DNA of 64,000 nt from Patiria pectinifera (lineage: Eukaryota > Echinodermata > Asteroidea > Valvatida > Asterinidae): positions 9,108,932 to 9,172,931 of the forward strand of contig CM057138.1 of assembly GCA_029964075.1 (NCBI GenBank). Direction: 5' to 3'. The notes beneath the pieces are model-generated. The model worked only from the letters and a program-made list of their open reading frames with translations. It did not search any database and had not been told where the DNA came from. Made by a program: the position numbers and the translations under genes. Shown piece after piece: positions 21,935 through 36,900 of the stretch (position 1 is its first letter; each line of letters begins with the position of its first letter).

Positions 21935-24900
21935 CTGGAATATAATACCAACCCAAAGCACATGAACTCAATAATTGTTTCTACATGTATATATGCACAT
22001 GAAGCAGTCACTTCGAATAACAATTTCTGAACTGAACTCAAACCGAACCCATACCGAAACCTGAACTGAACCTGAAGGCTCACTTACAGCATGTAAGCTA
22101 TTGTACTTTGCTGTGTTGTTCTGGCAAGAGTATAAATGGAACACAGAATAACCACAAGCCACGAGGCTGAAGAACGCTGAGTGGCATAATTATAATGGGA
22201 CTCAGAAGCGCTAAAAATATCCTAATGCAAACCTGCACAGTAAAGATACAATGTATAAACTCTGTCATTTTTAGCAGTTGTCCCATTACACTCAAATACA
22301 GCAAGTTCACGTGACACCGAAGTTTTGTAAGGACAATTTGCCCATTGTTACCAAAGATGTTTGGATGTTGCTGTTAGTGTGGAGGCAATACATCCTCAAT
22401 CGAACTTGCTTATCATTATTCCTGCTCATTCATGAGGCCCATAAAAGCACCTGAACTCCATTTTTGACGTTCAAATGGTTGAATCAATCTCTGAACCTAC
22501 AGAAGAATTAATTCTGTCCTGAGTTGGGCGAAATCCATGATTAAATGTCTTTGTAAGATTTGCGCTGGCCGCAGGGCCTCTCGCGCGTGCAGCTGCGGTG
22601 CAGTCATATGTTTTTTTTTCGAAATCTTTGCTTCGTCTTCGGCTTCGGCTTTGCTTCCGACTTCTGAATCACTGAGAGGCAAACTAAACAAAAATATTCC
22701 AACTTTTGGCTTCACATCAACCGATTGAATGTTCCTGAAGCATAACAGGCACCAAAATGTAGCTGGAGTTCCAGAAATCGGGGCCTAAAATCTCCTTAAG
22801 CCGAAGACGAAGCCGATGCCAGTCGTATCGAAAACGCCAATATAGCATAAAAAGACTAGATCGGCAGTACGTACAGACGTGCATTCTGCCATGGGTGGCG
22901 CCATTTTTCAGCGCGTGGGACAAAAGGAACGTTTTATTCTAGTTTCGCACCTTTATTTCCGTAGGTTTGAATGCAAAAGTTATATTTTATGTCCGTAAAA
23001 GTAATATTTTTGACCTATAGTATTTATTTCCCCAACAAAATTCAAAATGGGTTTTAATACCAAGCTGCATGTTCATTTCGAAGTTTTGTCCATTTTATTC
23101 TTCGTATTTACTTTCCGTTTTAAAATGCTGGTGCGCGTTGCTAAAAAAAACCCTTGCATCCAGTTGTTTAAGTGCTATTTGCTTCAGAATTAAAACAGAG
23201 TACATAGTCCCCCAGCCTTCATCTCTTTTCCCTATGAGTAGCCGTGGTTTTGTTTGTCCGTTGCAAAAGATAATTTTAACGTCCCGAATTCGCTTCTATC
23301 AGCTTTCCCGATTTCGCTTTTAAGATCTCCATGATTTTGCAATTAATGCCCCCCCCTCCCAACCTGGTAACGAAATATGCACAACAAACACATCCGTACC
23401 CCTCAACCCATCCTCCCAAAAAGTTCAAATCCGCCAATGTTGAAGGAACATTATGGGAGTGTAATTTACTTTCATTCTCAAAACGTACGCATCTTCAAGT
23501 TTTCAGGGGCAATATTATTGTCGTTTAAAGTCGTACAATGTAATCCAAGTACATGAACATTGTTCTCACCCAAACAGGATAATATCATATTGCAACACAA
23601 ATCTCTAAAATCCTCCACTGAAACATTTCACAATGTTAATTTTAAATATTTCAAGGGTAATTTAAAGCATTTTTTACATCCCACGTTTTCCGTTTTATTG
23701 ATTAAAACAATTTTTTTTTTACAATTAATTAGATAGCATGACATTTTATTTGGATATTTTAAGCAACGCGCACCGCCATTTTGAAACGAAAAATAAATAT
23801 TAGGGGAAAATGGAGCAAATTTCGATGCTACTATCCAGCTTGATAATGCGTTTTGAATTTTGTCGGAGACATAATTACTACTGGTCAAACATGTTGCGTT
23901 TACGGACATAAAAATAAACGTTTGTGCACAAACCTACGGGAATGTAGGTGCGAGTAACGCACGTTTTGCCCCACGCACTACTGCGCGTAGAGCGTCCATG
24001 ACGGAACGGGGAAGTTTCATAGGTAAGAATTTAATATGCAAAATTTAATATGCAATTTCAATTTCAAGTTTGCTCTGTTTTCCCGGCCTATTTATTGTTC
24101 GTTTCAAAATGGTGGTGCGCGTTGCTAAAAATCTACAAATATTATCTCAGCTTATCTGATAAAATTGTGTATAAAACATTGTTGATAAGTTTTACAGAAT
24201 TTCCTACATTATTACGCTTTTCAACGAGAAAAACATCTCTAAACTAGAATAAAAGGGTAATGAGGCAATCTTAACTGCCGTTTCAAATCTTGCAGAGTCA
24301 TGACCTTGATGACGCGAAGGTCACTGGTCACGCAAAATCCAACCAATCAGAGCGTGAATTCATCAGAGTATTCCAGCGTCCTGTTTGCAGGGCGGGGGAA
24401 ACGAGCGAAAATGTATAAATTACAGTTGAATTATTTAAAATTAAAATCGAATTGTTTCAATGGATGATTTTGGAGATTTGTGTTACAAGATATTATTATC
24501 ATTTTCGGGATGAGAGCAATTTACTTGGATTGTATTTTATATGTATGACTTTAAATGACAATACTATTGCACCTGAAAACCGTTTTAAGAATGAAATTAA
24601 ATTACACTCCCATAAAGTTCCTGCCTTTTGCATGCATTCGCGGATTTGAACCTTTTGGGAGGACGGCTTGAGGGGTACGGATGATGGGTGTGTTTATTTT
24701 GCATATTTCGAAAAAAGCGTCGGGGATATTCGGCCTCAATTTGACGTTAAGAGTGGTGGTTTGACCAGGCTGGGAGGGGGCATTGGTAGATGGCAACATC
24801 ATCTTGATCTTAAAAGCGAAATCGGGAAAGCCTATAGAAGAGAAATTGGGACAGTGGAAGTTATATTTTGCAACGGGCAAATAAAACCACGGCTACTCAT

Positions 24901-27900
24901 AGGGTAACGAGATAGGTAAACCGTACGAACGATTGGAAAAAAATTAAGCCTGAAGTTATTTACATGTGATCTACCCATTTTTCAACATTGTAGGATTCTT
25001 GCGCCTTCTTGAAGATTTTCAGATGCTGAATACGTCACTAGAGGAAAGTACTAACTTTAAGGAGGGACAATGGAGAAAATTATGTTCTGGGTATTGTCCC
25101 TTAAAAATGAAGAAAATAACACTTCTACAACTGGATGCCATTTTTTTTTTTTTTAGCAACGCGCACCACCATTTTAAAACAGAAACTAAAAACGAGAAAT
25201 AAAATGGACCAAACTTCGAAATGAACATACAGCTTGATTACCCATTTTGAGTTTTGTTGAGGAAATAACTACTACAGGTCAAAAATATTACTTTTAAGGA
25301 CGTAAGAATATATCTTTCCATACAAACCTACGGAAATAAAGGTGCGCGTAACGCAACTTTTGCCCCACGCGCTGAAAAATGTCGCCGCCCATGGCAGAAC
25401 GCGCGTCTGCACGCACTGCCGATCTAGTCTTTTTTATTATATATCTATGGGAAATTTGTGCACACTCTATGGCGCGTATGCACGCGCTGCCGATCTAGTC
25501 TTTTTCAACCTCGTTCCCCATGGGTACGATCCTGCTGCGCTATGTTGTTTCCCATCATGCCTTGCGTGATCTCAACCCCTGGAATTGTGTAATTTAAATG
25601 TGTCAAAATATGGCACATTATAATTAGGCTGCAGTTTATCCGTTTTACGTGCGGACGCCATCTTTAACATGTTAAAAGTTGGAATTTTGAAGATAAATCC
25701 TTTCAAACAAAACGTTTGGACGTTGCGTTATTTAGCAAAGATTTGTATTAAATGCACGTACCCTTTCGTCCCTTTACAACCGAAGATAAAGAGTTTTTTT
25801 AGCGAAAAACCAAGCTGCCATAATCCATATCGTACAGGCATCGCGACTTTTGAATATCACTTTTTTTCGAACGTGACGTTACGTGCAAAGAACGCGAGCG
25901 CATTAGGGGCGCGCCCGGCTTGCAATATTCGATATGCGCGCGCAGTACGCTGTGAATAGCCAATCAGCGTCATTTACGTCATCATCACGGCCAGGGGTTA
26001 GTGTAAGGAACGCGCACGCGCCCATGGAGTCGATCCTGAGTCTTTTTATTCTATATCTATGGGTACGGTGCAGTGCGTTCTTAACTTTTTGACACGCGCA
26101 CATAATAGTCCGGGATCCAGAATGACCCTACACCATCTCCTCCCCTTAATTTCTTGTCTGTATACGATTCGTGAATTTTTTCTTATTAAGAATCGGAAAG
26201 GTGGATGAAAAATTAACCCGGCGAAAGTGCTTTTTCAGGACAAAATCGTAGTGAAAATCCAACGTAAACGATAAGGATTAAAAAGGTCCGGTACCCCTCT
26301 CACAAAGGCTCGTTTAACGACGCGTTATTTTTGGTACCAGTCTCTGTAAATGCATGCGGCCAACCTCGTTGCTATAGTCAGCGGGGCGAGCGCGCCGTAC
26401 GTGTCTCTTCCCCTACCGAGTAGCGCAGTGGGGTCAAACGAATGGGAAGGAGGTTAATTTAAAAATGGCGGTGTAGCAGAAGCAGTTCTACATACAGACG
26501 ACCGAGAAATTTGACTTTGTTTTGAGATGTTTTCGAGAGTATTAAGTTAATCCAGTATTATGTCACTTGAACCATGCCTGATTAAATCATTATAAATCTT
26601 CAAGAGAATGTCTTTTGTAGGAAAACTGTGTTGAAAGAACACTACAGATGAATAAAAATTGCTCCATGTTACACGTACGAGCTGACCGTGAATCTGTCAT
26701 TTCTGGTCGGGGTTTCCGCAGCGACAATCGGTATGGTTATCGTGTTCACGCGGTGCGCGCAGAGTTCGTATCGTATTCGTACTTTGTATCGTCTTGTGAA
26801 TATCAAACTTAAGTGACAAGAACAACTTTCTCCGTAGAGTGAAGACCACACCTTACAACAAATATGGTAAGACATAATTGTCATGAATTAATTAAGGCCT
26901 AGGGCTAGGCCTAGTTTAGTTACTTCCTTTAGTTTAGGCCTAACTTGTCAAATCTGCTGTGCGATTGTGTAATTAAGGAAACCTTTTTCATTTTCAGTTT
27001 TTATCATTCGAAACTTACTCTTGCAATCTCAAGTAATCTTCATTAAACTCTAATCAGCCTAGTTTTCATTATTTGTATAAATGCTATACGTCCGTTAGTA
27101 GGCCTGGATTGAGTTGAGTTGTTAGGGCCTACATAACACTGGAGTGACAACCATTTGGGTGAGTGTTCTTTTCCAAAAATGGGGGGGATAACAAAAAGAG
27201 GAAATGTCGTTGCAAGCCAGACTTGAAATATTTTAATACACAGTAATTTTTATTAAATTATATGAGAAATGAGATGTCTTTTTGTTGCCGTTCTATATAT
27301 TTAATTTCATTGCTCAAACAATCCAACCAATTTTGGTTCGTGTGGGAGTCAATATGGTTATAAATCGTTTCAGTATTTCTGCACATTCTTTTTGCAAATA
27401 AAGCTGATTTATTTTTCAGAATGAACATCTGGTTCAGTGCTTAAATAGATTTGTATATCAACAAAAATTCTTACTAAGACAGGGTGGGACTAGATAGACT
27501 CCTGCAGCGGCTGTTTAATTTTCTTGTTTGTTATTTAGGTTTTGCTTAGTTAGAACGCTACCTGTATTAATGCTCGTCTTTAATTCTGAACAATGGCTTC
27601 ACCACCAAAGGGGGAACCTTATTCATTGTTTAATCATTCTATTTGCTTATCTTGCCTGCAGTGGTTTTGCTTTTGTGTATACATGTATCTAGGCCCATGG
27701 GTTAAGGAAAGGCGTGACAGGAGACTACTTTTGTAACCTATGCATGTGTTTTTTCCTTTTTGTACATCTATGCGCCATGAATTGTTTTTACCGTCGTGTG
27801 TGTTTCGGATATGAGGAACAAGGAAACTTTTCCCCCCGAAATATTGAAGTCGAATTTTGTATGTTTTCCTTTACAAGTCCTCGTTCATGCATGGAGGTGC

Positions 27901-30900
27901 GAAAGGAAAATGTCCATGTTTCAACTACTCAATGGCTATTCATCAGTTCCTAGAACGGTAAATGGTCATTGGGGGACAGCCGAGTTTTGTGGTCTTTTTT
28001 ATTGAAATAGATATAACGTGGTAATAGAGTGTGCAATTACGTGAAGTTTTCCACAGTTAAAAGTTAATAAGATGTACTTTATCTCTATGTTTTTTAAATT
28101 AAAATAGAGTCAAATATTTGTAAAATATTTTTTTGAAATCGCTCAATTCCTTTAGACCCACCCTGTATTGCGGCTTGGCGGCTTCCATCTCATGAATTGC
28201 TTGAGTTGTTGGAAAGCTCATGTATGGAACCGGATTGAAAGAGTTATTTGTCGAAGGGAAGTTGTCGATGGAAGGTATCGCGCTCTTGTTCCTGTTCAGT
28301 GAGTTAATCTGCTTTTGCATTGGGACCTACTCCGTCTGGAGTTGCTCAATCAACAGTTTCAACTCCCGTCCAAGTTCCAACATCCAGCCTCCGACTTAAT
28401 TGTGACGCTTGCGGTCTCCATTTGTATGTTGATTCGAGGTGCAACATTATACAATTTGACCGCAATTGTGGTCGCACTTTTGGCACATTTTGAAAAAAAA
28501 GAATAATCATGAACGTGATGTTACGTTTTTGAATATTTTCATAAGGATAATGTAATATTTAAATATTAAAAGTCTGAAAGAAACAAATTTGCCAGGGAAA
28601 AATATCCAGGTAACCATAAGAAAAGCCAATTCGAATACCCTAAGGTGTAAACTGTCCAAAAATCCACTTAATACTCAGTGATTTCTGTTGTAGATTAATT
28701 GTTAGTAAGTTAATCAGGTTGTTGTTTGGAATGAAGCTTGTTGCTAGGCAACGGACATCATTATAATTATGATCACATTGTCCTGGAGATAGGCTACCTT
28801 ATTGAAATTACCCAGGTTCTTTTATTTATGTGAACTCATTTGAAAGGAAATTAATCTTGAACATGGGCAGTTTTCTCCATGCTTCGCATAAGCCACATTT
28901 TTTCATTTGCTTGTGTGAAGTCACGTAATTACTTCTGGCATCAAGGTCCACCGCTAGGTAACTGTCAGACATGCCAATTTCAATATCCCAAAAAGGTTAT
29001 CTTTTGGGACAAGAAATACCAACAATTACTTGGTCATTTCCGTTGTGGATTCATTTTCAGTAAGTTAATCAGGCTCCGAAGGGTTGTTGCCATGGCATGG
29101 GCGTCGCGAGGGGGGCAAGAGGGGGCACTTGCCCCCCAAACCCCTAGAAAAAATCCCGGCGACGCCCAATGGTTGTTGCTAAGGAGGATGCGGTTGCTAG
29201 GCAACAAACATTTAAATAAGTATGATTAAATGAACCTTGGGGTCTTATATTCTATCAAAATTATCCAAATTACACATTTCTTCTAAATGCTAATCCGTTC
29301 TATATGAACTCGCAATCTTTAACATAGCTGGCGTTGTTAATGTTGTGCATCAGCCGTATTTTTCATCTAATTCTTGTGTGAGTCGCATATCTGCTCCTGG
29401 TATCCTGGTCCACCACCGGACTACTGTAAGACTAGCCAATTCGAATACCCCAAGGTGTAACTTTTTCAGAAATAACCCCAAATACTTTGTCACTCCCATT
29501 GTAGATTCGTTTTTAGTAAGTTAATTAGGCTCCAAATGGACGTTGCTAAGGAGGATGTGGTTGCTAGGCAACAAAAACCTAAACTACATGTAGCATGACG
29601 AAATGGCCCTTGGGGTCAAAAAGACCTATCCTATTCAAATTACTTAGATATCTATTCTAAGTGCTCATATTGATATGAACTACTTTGAAAAGGAATTAAA
29701 TCTCAAACATGGCACGTAATCTTCTCAGTAATGCACATTGGCCATATTTTGTATCTCCTTGTGTGACGTCACATATCTGCTCCTGGTAACCAGGTACACC
29801 ACCAGGTGACCATCAGACTAGCCAATTCGAATTCCCCAAGGTGTAATGAAGGTGTTTCCCAACATACCCACCAAACACTTAGTCATTCCTGAAAACGTAA
29901 AGGACCCCTGTGTCTTGGACTATAAACGCGAATGTTCTTTTTGCTCACTTTCTTCAGGGGGGGGGGGGGCCAAAATGGCCGCCATATTAAATTTTGCTAA
30001 AATTCTAAGATAACCTTGGAGTAAAATTTTGTACACATGATCGATTATCTACCGCAAGTCACATTCTGAGCCAAATATGGGTTCAATTGGTCGATTATTG
30101 ATGAATTTAGTTAAAAAAGACATACTTTTGAAAAAAAATTTTGTGGAAATGGCGGCCATATTGGATTTTGACCTAAAAATGTGTTTTCGCCGGGTCAAAT
30201 GTTAATCCACCGTCCAGATTCTGAATCAGCAGGTCTTACTGCATTAAAAAATGTAAAAATATTGTGGGGAGGAAATTGTGTAGGGTTAACTCATTTTTTG
30301 GGTTCTGGATCCCGGACTAATAGTGTTCGAATATTGATTTTAGTTGTAGTTTGAGTGTACGCAAGGAAACAGTTTTTCTACTGTTGTTACCGTTTTAGCC
30401 ATTTTTAGCCATTTTATTGTTTGTATCAATAAATTACTGGATATTAACAGCTTGGAGTCTGTCTTCAATGGTATTGCGGAACGCGTCAGAATCTGTGAGA
30501 ACTCGTCGTACACTCATCATCGGTAAGGAAGATCTTACATTATAAGAGAAACAACTTTTTATGAACACTGTTAGACGGTTAGATACCGGTACAACGACGT
30601 TAGATACGTCACTTCAGAAGTTCGTAAACAGTCGATACCGACTTTAGATATCCAGAAGTTTGTGTAGAACCTGTGATAAACTGCTTAAAATAGAAAAAGT
30701 CTAGAGACATACGCAAAGAAAGAAAACCATGGATGACAAAACTAGTGTTTCTGGGTTTTCACGCAACAGTAGTGGAACATCGAGTTCCATTCGGGCGAAG
30801 GCTGCAGCAAAACGAGCAGAGCTTCTCTGTAGACAAAGACACCTGAAACGAAAACAAGATCTAGAAGACAAGCACCTGGCGGTACAACAACGACAACAAG

Positions 30901-33900
30901 AAGGGCAAAGATTGAAAAGAGAAACAGAGAATTTTAACCTTGAATTGGAGATCGAAGTATCTTCAATTCAAGGTATAGCCAGTATACATCCAGAGAAGCC
31001 AAAAGTCTGGTTGTAAGTTGCTTGTATTATGACGATCCAGAAGAGGGTTACGCAAAGGCTATACAGTGGCTAGCTAAGAAATATGGAAATGGCCATACCA
31101 TAGCCCAGGCTAGCTGTTTTGTCCAAAGCGACTACCTGGCCGAGTATCAAGGCTGAAGATCCTACCGGGCTGAATAATTTCTCGCTCTTCCTCAACGAAT
31201 GCAAGAATATAGCGAGTTCTGTTAGTTCCCTCAAGGACTTAGACTACACAAGAACCATTGTGTTGCTTGTAGAAAAGCTACCCTTCCGAATAAGAAGTAT
31301 GTGGAGGAATAAGGTATATCAAGTAGAAAAAGAAAGAGGAAATACAGTCTCATCCAAAGACTTGGTCAGCTTTGTGGATCGACATTCACAAATAATCTCC
31401 AATCCAGTCTTCGGAAACCTACATGACGGCAATCGTCAGAAACATGGTGCTGATGAGAAGTTAAGATAGAGTTCTCATGGAAAGGGAGTGTTCACCACCG
31501 TAGTTAAAGAAACGGGGCGAAAATTACCCTACAACAAGAAGTCTTTTCACTACTGCGGCACAGTCAGTCACTCTCTTCGGGAGTGTCCGAAGTTTGACGA
31601 CTTAGATCCGAAGGAGAAATTGGCAGTTTGTTCCAAGCACAAACTCTGCTTCGGTTGCTTGGAGATCGGCCACACGAAGTCAAAATGCAAACAAAGAGAA
31701 AAGTGTCAGGGTGATCATCCGACAATCCTTCACAAGGACTGGCAAGACAAAAAACCGAACACTGCAGGAAGTTATCAACCACAAGTCACTACAGGCTGTG
31801 CAGGCGTAATAGTGGCCAATATAAACCGGCACGCCCAGTCCTGAGATGGCAGTAGTTCCTGTTCTGATCAATGCCTCCTTGAGTCATGAGCACATCGCCA
31901 CGTATGCTTTCCTAGATAGTGAATGCGGAGCAGTTTTTGTAGACAGTCAAATCTGTTCGGCACTGAAGGTGACAACTAGAAAGAGAAGTCTCGTACTGGA
32001 AAACCCAAACTCAGAGCAAGTAGTCGACTCAGCTGTAGTGATGGACAGCCTGCAAATAGCAGGAGTAGAAGAAAACAACTTTATAGACTTGCCAACCGCA
32101 TACGTGAAGAATGATCTCCCAGTCTCGACTGATAACGTGGTGAATGAAGATGACCTAAATGAATCTGCACCTGCCTAAACCGTGTGGGCCGGCGATTTTA
32201 AAAGTGACTACAATCATCGGAATGCATGCACCAGCTGCAACAACACCCATCGAGGTGGCAACTGGAAACGCCAGAGATCCTTATGCAGTAAAGACTCCAA
32301 TTGGATGGGTGATCTACGGAGTACCATCAACAAGCGAATTACTTGAACGTACAAGATCGATTGGCCCACCATGAACATCAGTTTGAGAGCTACGTCAACC
32401 TAGATTTCAGCGAAAGAGCAGATGGAGACCAGGATTCTTTGTCTGTCGAAGACTCACGATTCTTAGACACCATGAAGGAAACGTCAAAGCTAAAAAGGGG
32501 TCATTACGTCACGGCTCTACCACTGAAGAAGTCTGACGTACAAGTGCCCGACAACCGCCAACTGGCTGAAAAGAGAGCTGGATATCTGAAAAGTTCAAAG
32601 AGAAGTACGTGAAAGCAATAGAAGAAACCATTACGAAAGGCTACGCTGAGAAAGTGCCAGAAAGTCAGATAGATCGAAGTGACGGCAAGATGTGGTTTAT
32701 TCCCCGCCATGGAGTTTACCAACCACTTAAAGCAAAAGATGCGAGTAGTGTATGACTGTGCAGCAGAATTTGGCGACACATCATTGAACCGGGAACTGCT
32801 ACAAGGGCCAGATTTGACCAACGGACTCATTGGCGTGCTGATGAGATTTCGTCAAACACCAGTTGCAATCAAAGCCGACATTGAAGCAATGTTCTACCAA
32901 GTGAAGGTCAGAATCGAAGACAGATATCTATTAAGATTCTTGTGGTGGCCAGACGGTGACTTATCCTGTGGACTACAGGAATATAGAATGACTGTTCATG
33001 TCTTCGGAGCAGCATCATCTCCCAGCTGTGCCAACTTTGCTCTACGAAAGCCTGCCTCAGACAATAGTCAACGCTTCTCACAAGAGGCAACGGGAGCTGT
33101 CCAAAGCAATTTCTACGTCGATGACTTTTGTAAGTCTGTTTGTGACGAAAAAGAAGCAAAAAGCCTTTCACAAGAAGTGACAGCCCTGCTGGCCGATGGC
33201 GGATTCAGACTTACCAAGTTTGTAAGTAACAAAAGAGAAGTACTGAAATCCATTCCGAACGACGAATGGGCAAAGGAGCTCAAAAGACTAAAGATCGACG
33301 AAGACGTTCTTCCTCCTGAAAGAACACTAGGAGTGCTCTGGAATGTTGAAAACGACGCTTTCGGGTTTGAGACAAATGTGAAGAAACGTAAGCCAACTCG
33401 TCGGGGAATTCTATCCATGGTGAGCTCTATCTACGATCCATTGGGATTGATAAGCCCTGTCGTCTTACATGCAAAGATATTGCTCCAAGACCTATGCAGA
33501 CAGAAAGTGAGTTGGGATTCACAAATTGACGAAGATCATTTAAGAGGATGGAACCAGTGGCTTGCTGACCTCCCAAAATTGGAAGGCATCTCAGTGGAAA
33601 GATGTTTCAAGCCAAGAGGTTTTGAAGACCCTGAAAAGGTGCAACTCCATCACTTCGCAGAAGCGAGTGAAAAGTGATATGGAACCGTCAGCTATTTCAG
33701 ACTACAAAACAGTCGTGGAGGTGTGCACTGCAGTTTCGTAACCTTTAAAGCAAGAGTTGCCTCACTGAAAGTACTGTAGCGGGATCCTACTGGGCTCTTG
33801 TCCGCCAAATCCGGCCAAACGCAAGAAAAGGGGACAGACAGACGGGATTTCTAACTCTGAAGGAAGATCTCATTTATTTCACCAAGCGGACTCTGCGGGC

Positions 33901-36900
33901 AACTTGCCGCACCGCTACCAGAACTGCAACTGATCAATTCCCAGCATAGACATGCACAGTTTCTCAAAATGTATTACAATGTTACAACTTTACCCAACCC
34001 TGGAATCCAGCGCAATTGAACAAAAGAACCCCCACTTAGCCAACCTATTTGTAGAGCCTATTTCCGGAGCGCGCGCCAGCAAGACCCAAACCCAGGTCAG
34101 GTGCGCGCCGCCGGAGCCCCTCCGCCGGAGCACTAGTGCTAGAAAGCAATGACAACAAAAGTGTGCACAGACTGTCCGTTACAGTACAATCGATACCAAG
34201 ACTCGAACTAACAGCTGCAACCGTTGCCGTGAGAGTAAACAACCAGCTCAAGATGAGAGAACTAAACATACCCGTAGACGAGATTTTCTTCTGGACGGAT
34301 AGCACGACTGTCATCAAATACATCAAGAATGAAACCTCAAGACATTCGTAGCGAACCCACTGGCGATTATACGAGAGAACTCAAAGCCGTCACAGTGGAA
34401 TACGACAAATCAGAGCAAAATCCAGCAGACGACTGCTCGAGAGGACTGACCATTGATAAAATCATCGCCAACGAGAGATGGACCAACATTCATGTGGCAG
34501 CCAGAAGACCAGTGGCCAACAAGCCCCATTGTAAAAGTTCCGGAAAGCAATGATCCCGAAGTAAAGCTTAGCAGCGTGTCATCAAATTCATTAATAGTTT
34601 CTTGTCACTCCACTAGCACCTGTGTCCTGCCGTTAGATACGGTTAAAGAGGCCAAACAAGATTCCGTTCACAAGCTCATAGAGTACTACTCCGATTGGGA
34701 TAGACTGAGGAGAGCTGCTGCTTGGTGGTTACGTGTGAAGAAGGTGCTGAAGATGAAAGTCTCTGGCAATTAGGATGAAAATACTTCAGGGCATCTCACT
34801 ACTAAATACTAGATCGGCAGTGCGTGCATACGTAGCCTCGACTCCAGGGGCGCGTGCGCGTTCCTTCGTTCCTTACACTAACCCTGGCCGTGATGATGAC
34901 GTAAGTGACGCTGACTGGCTATTCAGAGCGTACTGCGCGGGCATTTCGAAGATTGCACGCCGGGCGCGCAAGTAATGCGCTCGCGTGCTTTGCACGTCTC
35001 GTCACGTACGAATATTCAAAACTGCGCGATGCCTGTACGTTATGGATTATGGCAGCCTCGTTTTTTGCAAAAAAAATAACCCCTGTATCTGCGGTTGTAA
35101 AGGGACGAAAGGGGTACGTATCTTTAAAACAAATCTTTGCTAAAACACACAATGTCCAAACCTTATGTTTGAAAGCATTGATTTTTCAAAAACACAACTT
35201 TCAACATTTTAAAGATGGCGTCGCGTGTAAAACGAATAAACGGCAGCCCTAATGATAATGTGCCGTATTTACACAATTCCAGGGGTTACGATCGCGCAAG
35301 GCATGATGGGAAACAACATGGCGCTGCAAGATCGTACCCACGGGGCACGAGGTTGGTGCATACGCGCCACAGAGTGTGCACACATTTTCCCGTTCCGTCA
35401 TGGACGCTCTACGCGCAGTGGTGCGTGGGGAAAAACGGGCGTTACGCGCACCTAAATTCCCGTAGGTTTGTGCACAAACTCGTACGTTTATGTCCGTAAA
35501 AGTATGTCAAATTATTTCCATTTTTTTATGTCTCGTTTTTATGCCAGAGTTTTTTTTGTACGTTTCGTGTCTGCTTCATTTATCGTTCACTGGACCCCGA
35601 ATTCACGCAGTTTATCACACTTCGATCTAGATACTTACGCAACAGTTTTTAAACGCGATGTCTTCACGGAATTCGCACCTAATGGGAGACTTTCTGAGAT
35701 CTCCGTCAATAGAGGGCAGCAGACCTACCGGGTAAATTTTTCGCGCGGGAACTATTAATAAAGTTTTGGCAAATTTGTATGTCGCTGCGTGAGTGCGTCG
35801 GATCGTCTGCCATCGCATTGACATCTGCCATCTGCTCGTATCGACTATCGTCATGATGTCTGCTAGGCCTAATCCTGATTATGGTTCAATGACCTTGAAA
35901 GATCTGAGGGCAGAGCTGAGAAAACGAAACGCTAAACAGTCAGGAAGAAAAGATGAACTTGTCACAAGGTGGGTTTATTTGGTTCTGCAACATAGTACGA
36001 GTACAAGTTGTGATATAGGGGGCCTAGACTCGTCATGTTCTCTAACGTGGCGCGCTTCGACGTTTACCCCGACTTTCCACATCACTGTTGCCAAACTTCG
36101 CAAGGCGCTAGAGGCGAAAAATCAAAGTGCGCCATGTTAGGGGCCGCGCCATGTTAGGGTAGGCCTAGGCCTAGGGGCCTACATCAACAATACTGCATGG
36201 GAGCATGGCCACTGACATGACTGATGGCCGATCATCTGTATTTTATAAACTCAATCGGAAAGATTCCCATATCTGGCCATCACTAATCTGTCCTTTCAAT
36301 GACTTAGCAGCCATCAGAAATGTCCTAAAAATTCAAATTTAGCAGGGAAAATATTGAAGCATTTACTGAGAAAACACAAATTTTCAGACCAGTCTCATCA
36401 TGATCATCAATCATGCACATGTACTGTTGTACATGCATGATCATGTAGCCTAGCCTAAGGCTCAAGGTTTGTCATGTTTGTGCACAGCCACAGGGCATGC
36501 AGGGTGTCAAGTGATGTCTAGCACATTAAATAGTTGCTGCTACTTAAAGTTTTAGTAGCCTAGCAGCAACTATTTCAATTTATAGTGACATATCTAAACT
36601 GGTCCTTTGGCTAGGCCTAATTTTAAAAAGGAATTTTTGTGTGGAGCACAAAAAAAATATTTTTGACATAAAATTAGGCTTAATCCCAGGCACTAAGTTT
36701 AAACCTCAGACCTTGACTGAAAGGCCTACTCCTGAAATACGTTTGTTGATGTATTTTTTTTTCTTTGGACATCTCAATTGAAAATTGATAATGTGTTGGG
36801 AATCATACAAAAATCAAAGTTTTTCAAGTTAAAATTAGCCGCCATTTTTAACATTAGGAATGGGAATAACGTTTGCCTGTTTTAGTATAACTCTTTGAGT

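Larger units (their letters stand above)
26108..30317. mobile_element. 4.2 kb TIR element with 5 bp target duplication TAATA
   Basis: The ends are gtccgggatccagaa and its exact reverse complement. Imperfect TIR similarity extends about 165 bp (ccctacac, tcctcccc, acccggcgaaa, caaaatc). Direct repeats taata flank both ends (26103-26107, 30318-30322). The interior holds a CG-rich, promoter-like patch near 26380-26420, a candidate 5' exon ending atATG before gtaaga (about 26869), a decayed minus-strand coding remnant and a tandem array. No transposase was recognised, so the superfamily is unknown. Confidence 0.55.

Noticed and set aside
25669-25959. + strand ORF of 96 codons with a Lys/Pro-rich middle
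   Set aside because: Within the inverted-repeat arm; the copy at 34.8-35.2 kb does not keep the frame.
35215-35499. + strand ORFs just upstream of the YqaJ-type gene
   Set aside because: They lie in the inverted-repeat arm shared with 25255-26070 and are not conserved as frames between the copies.
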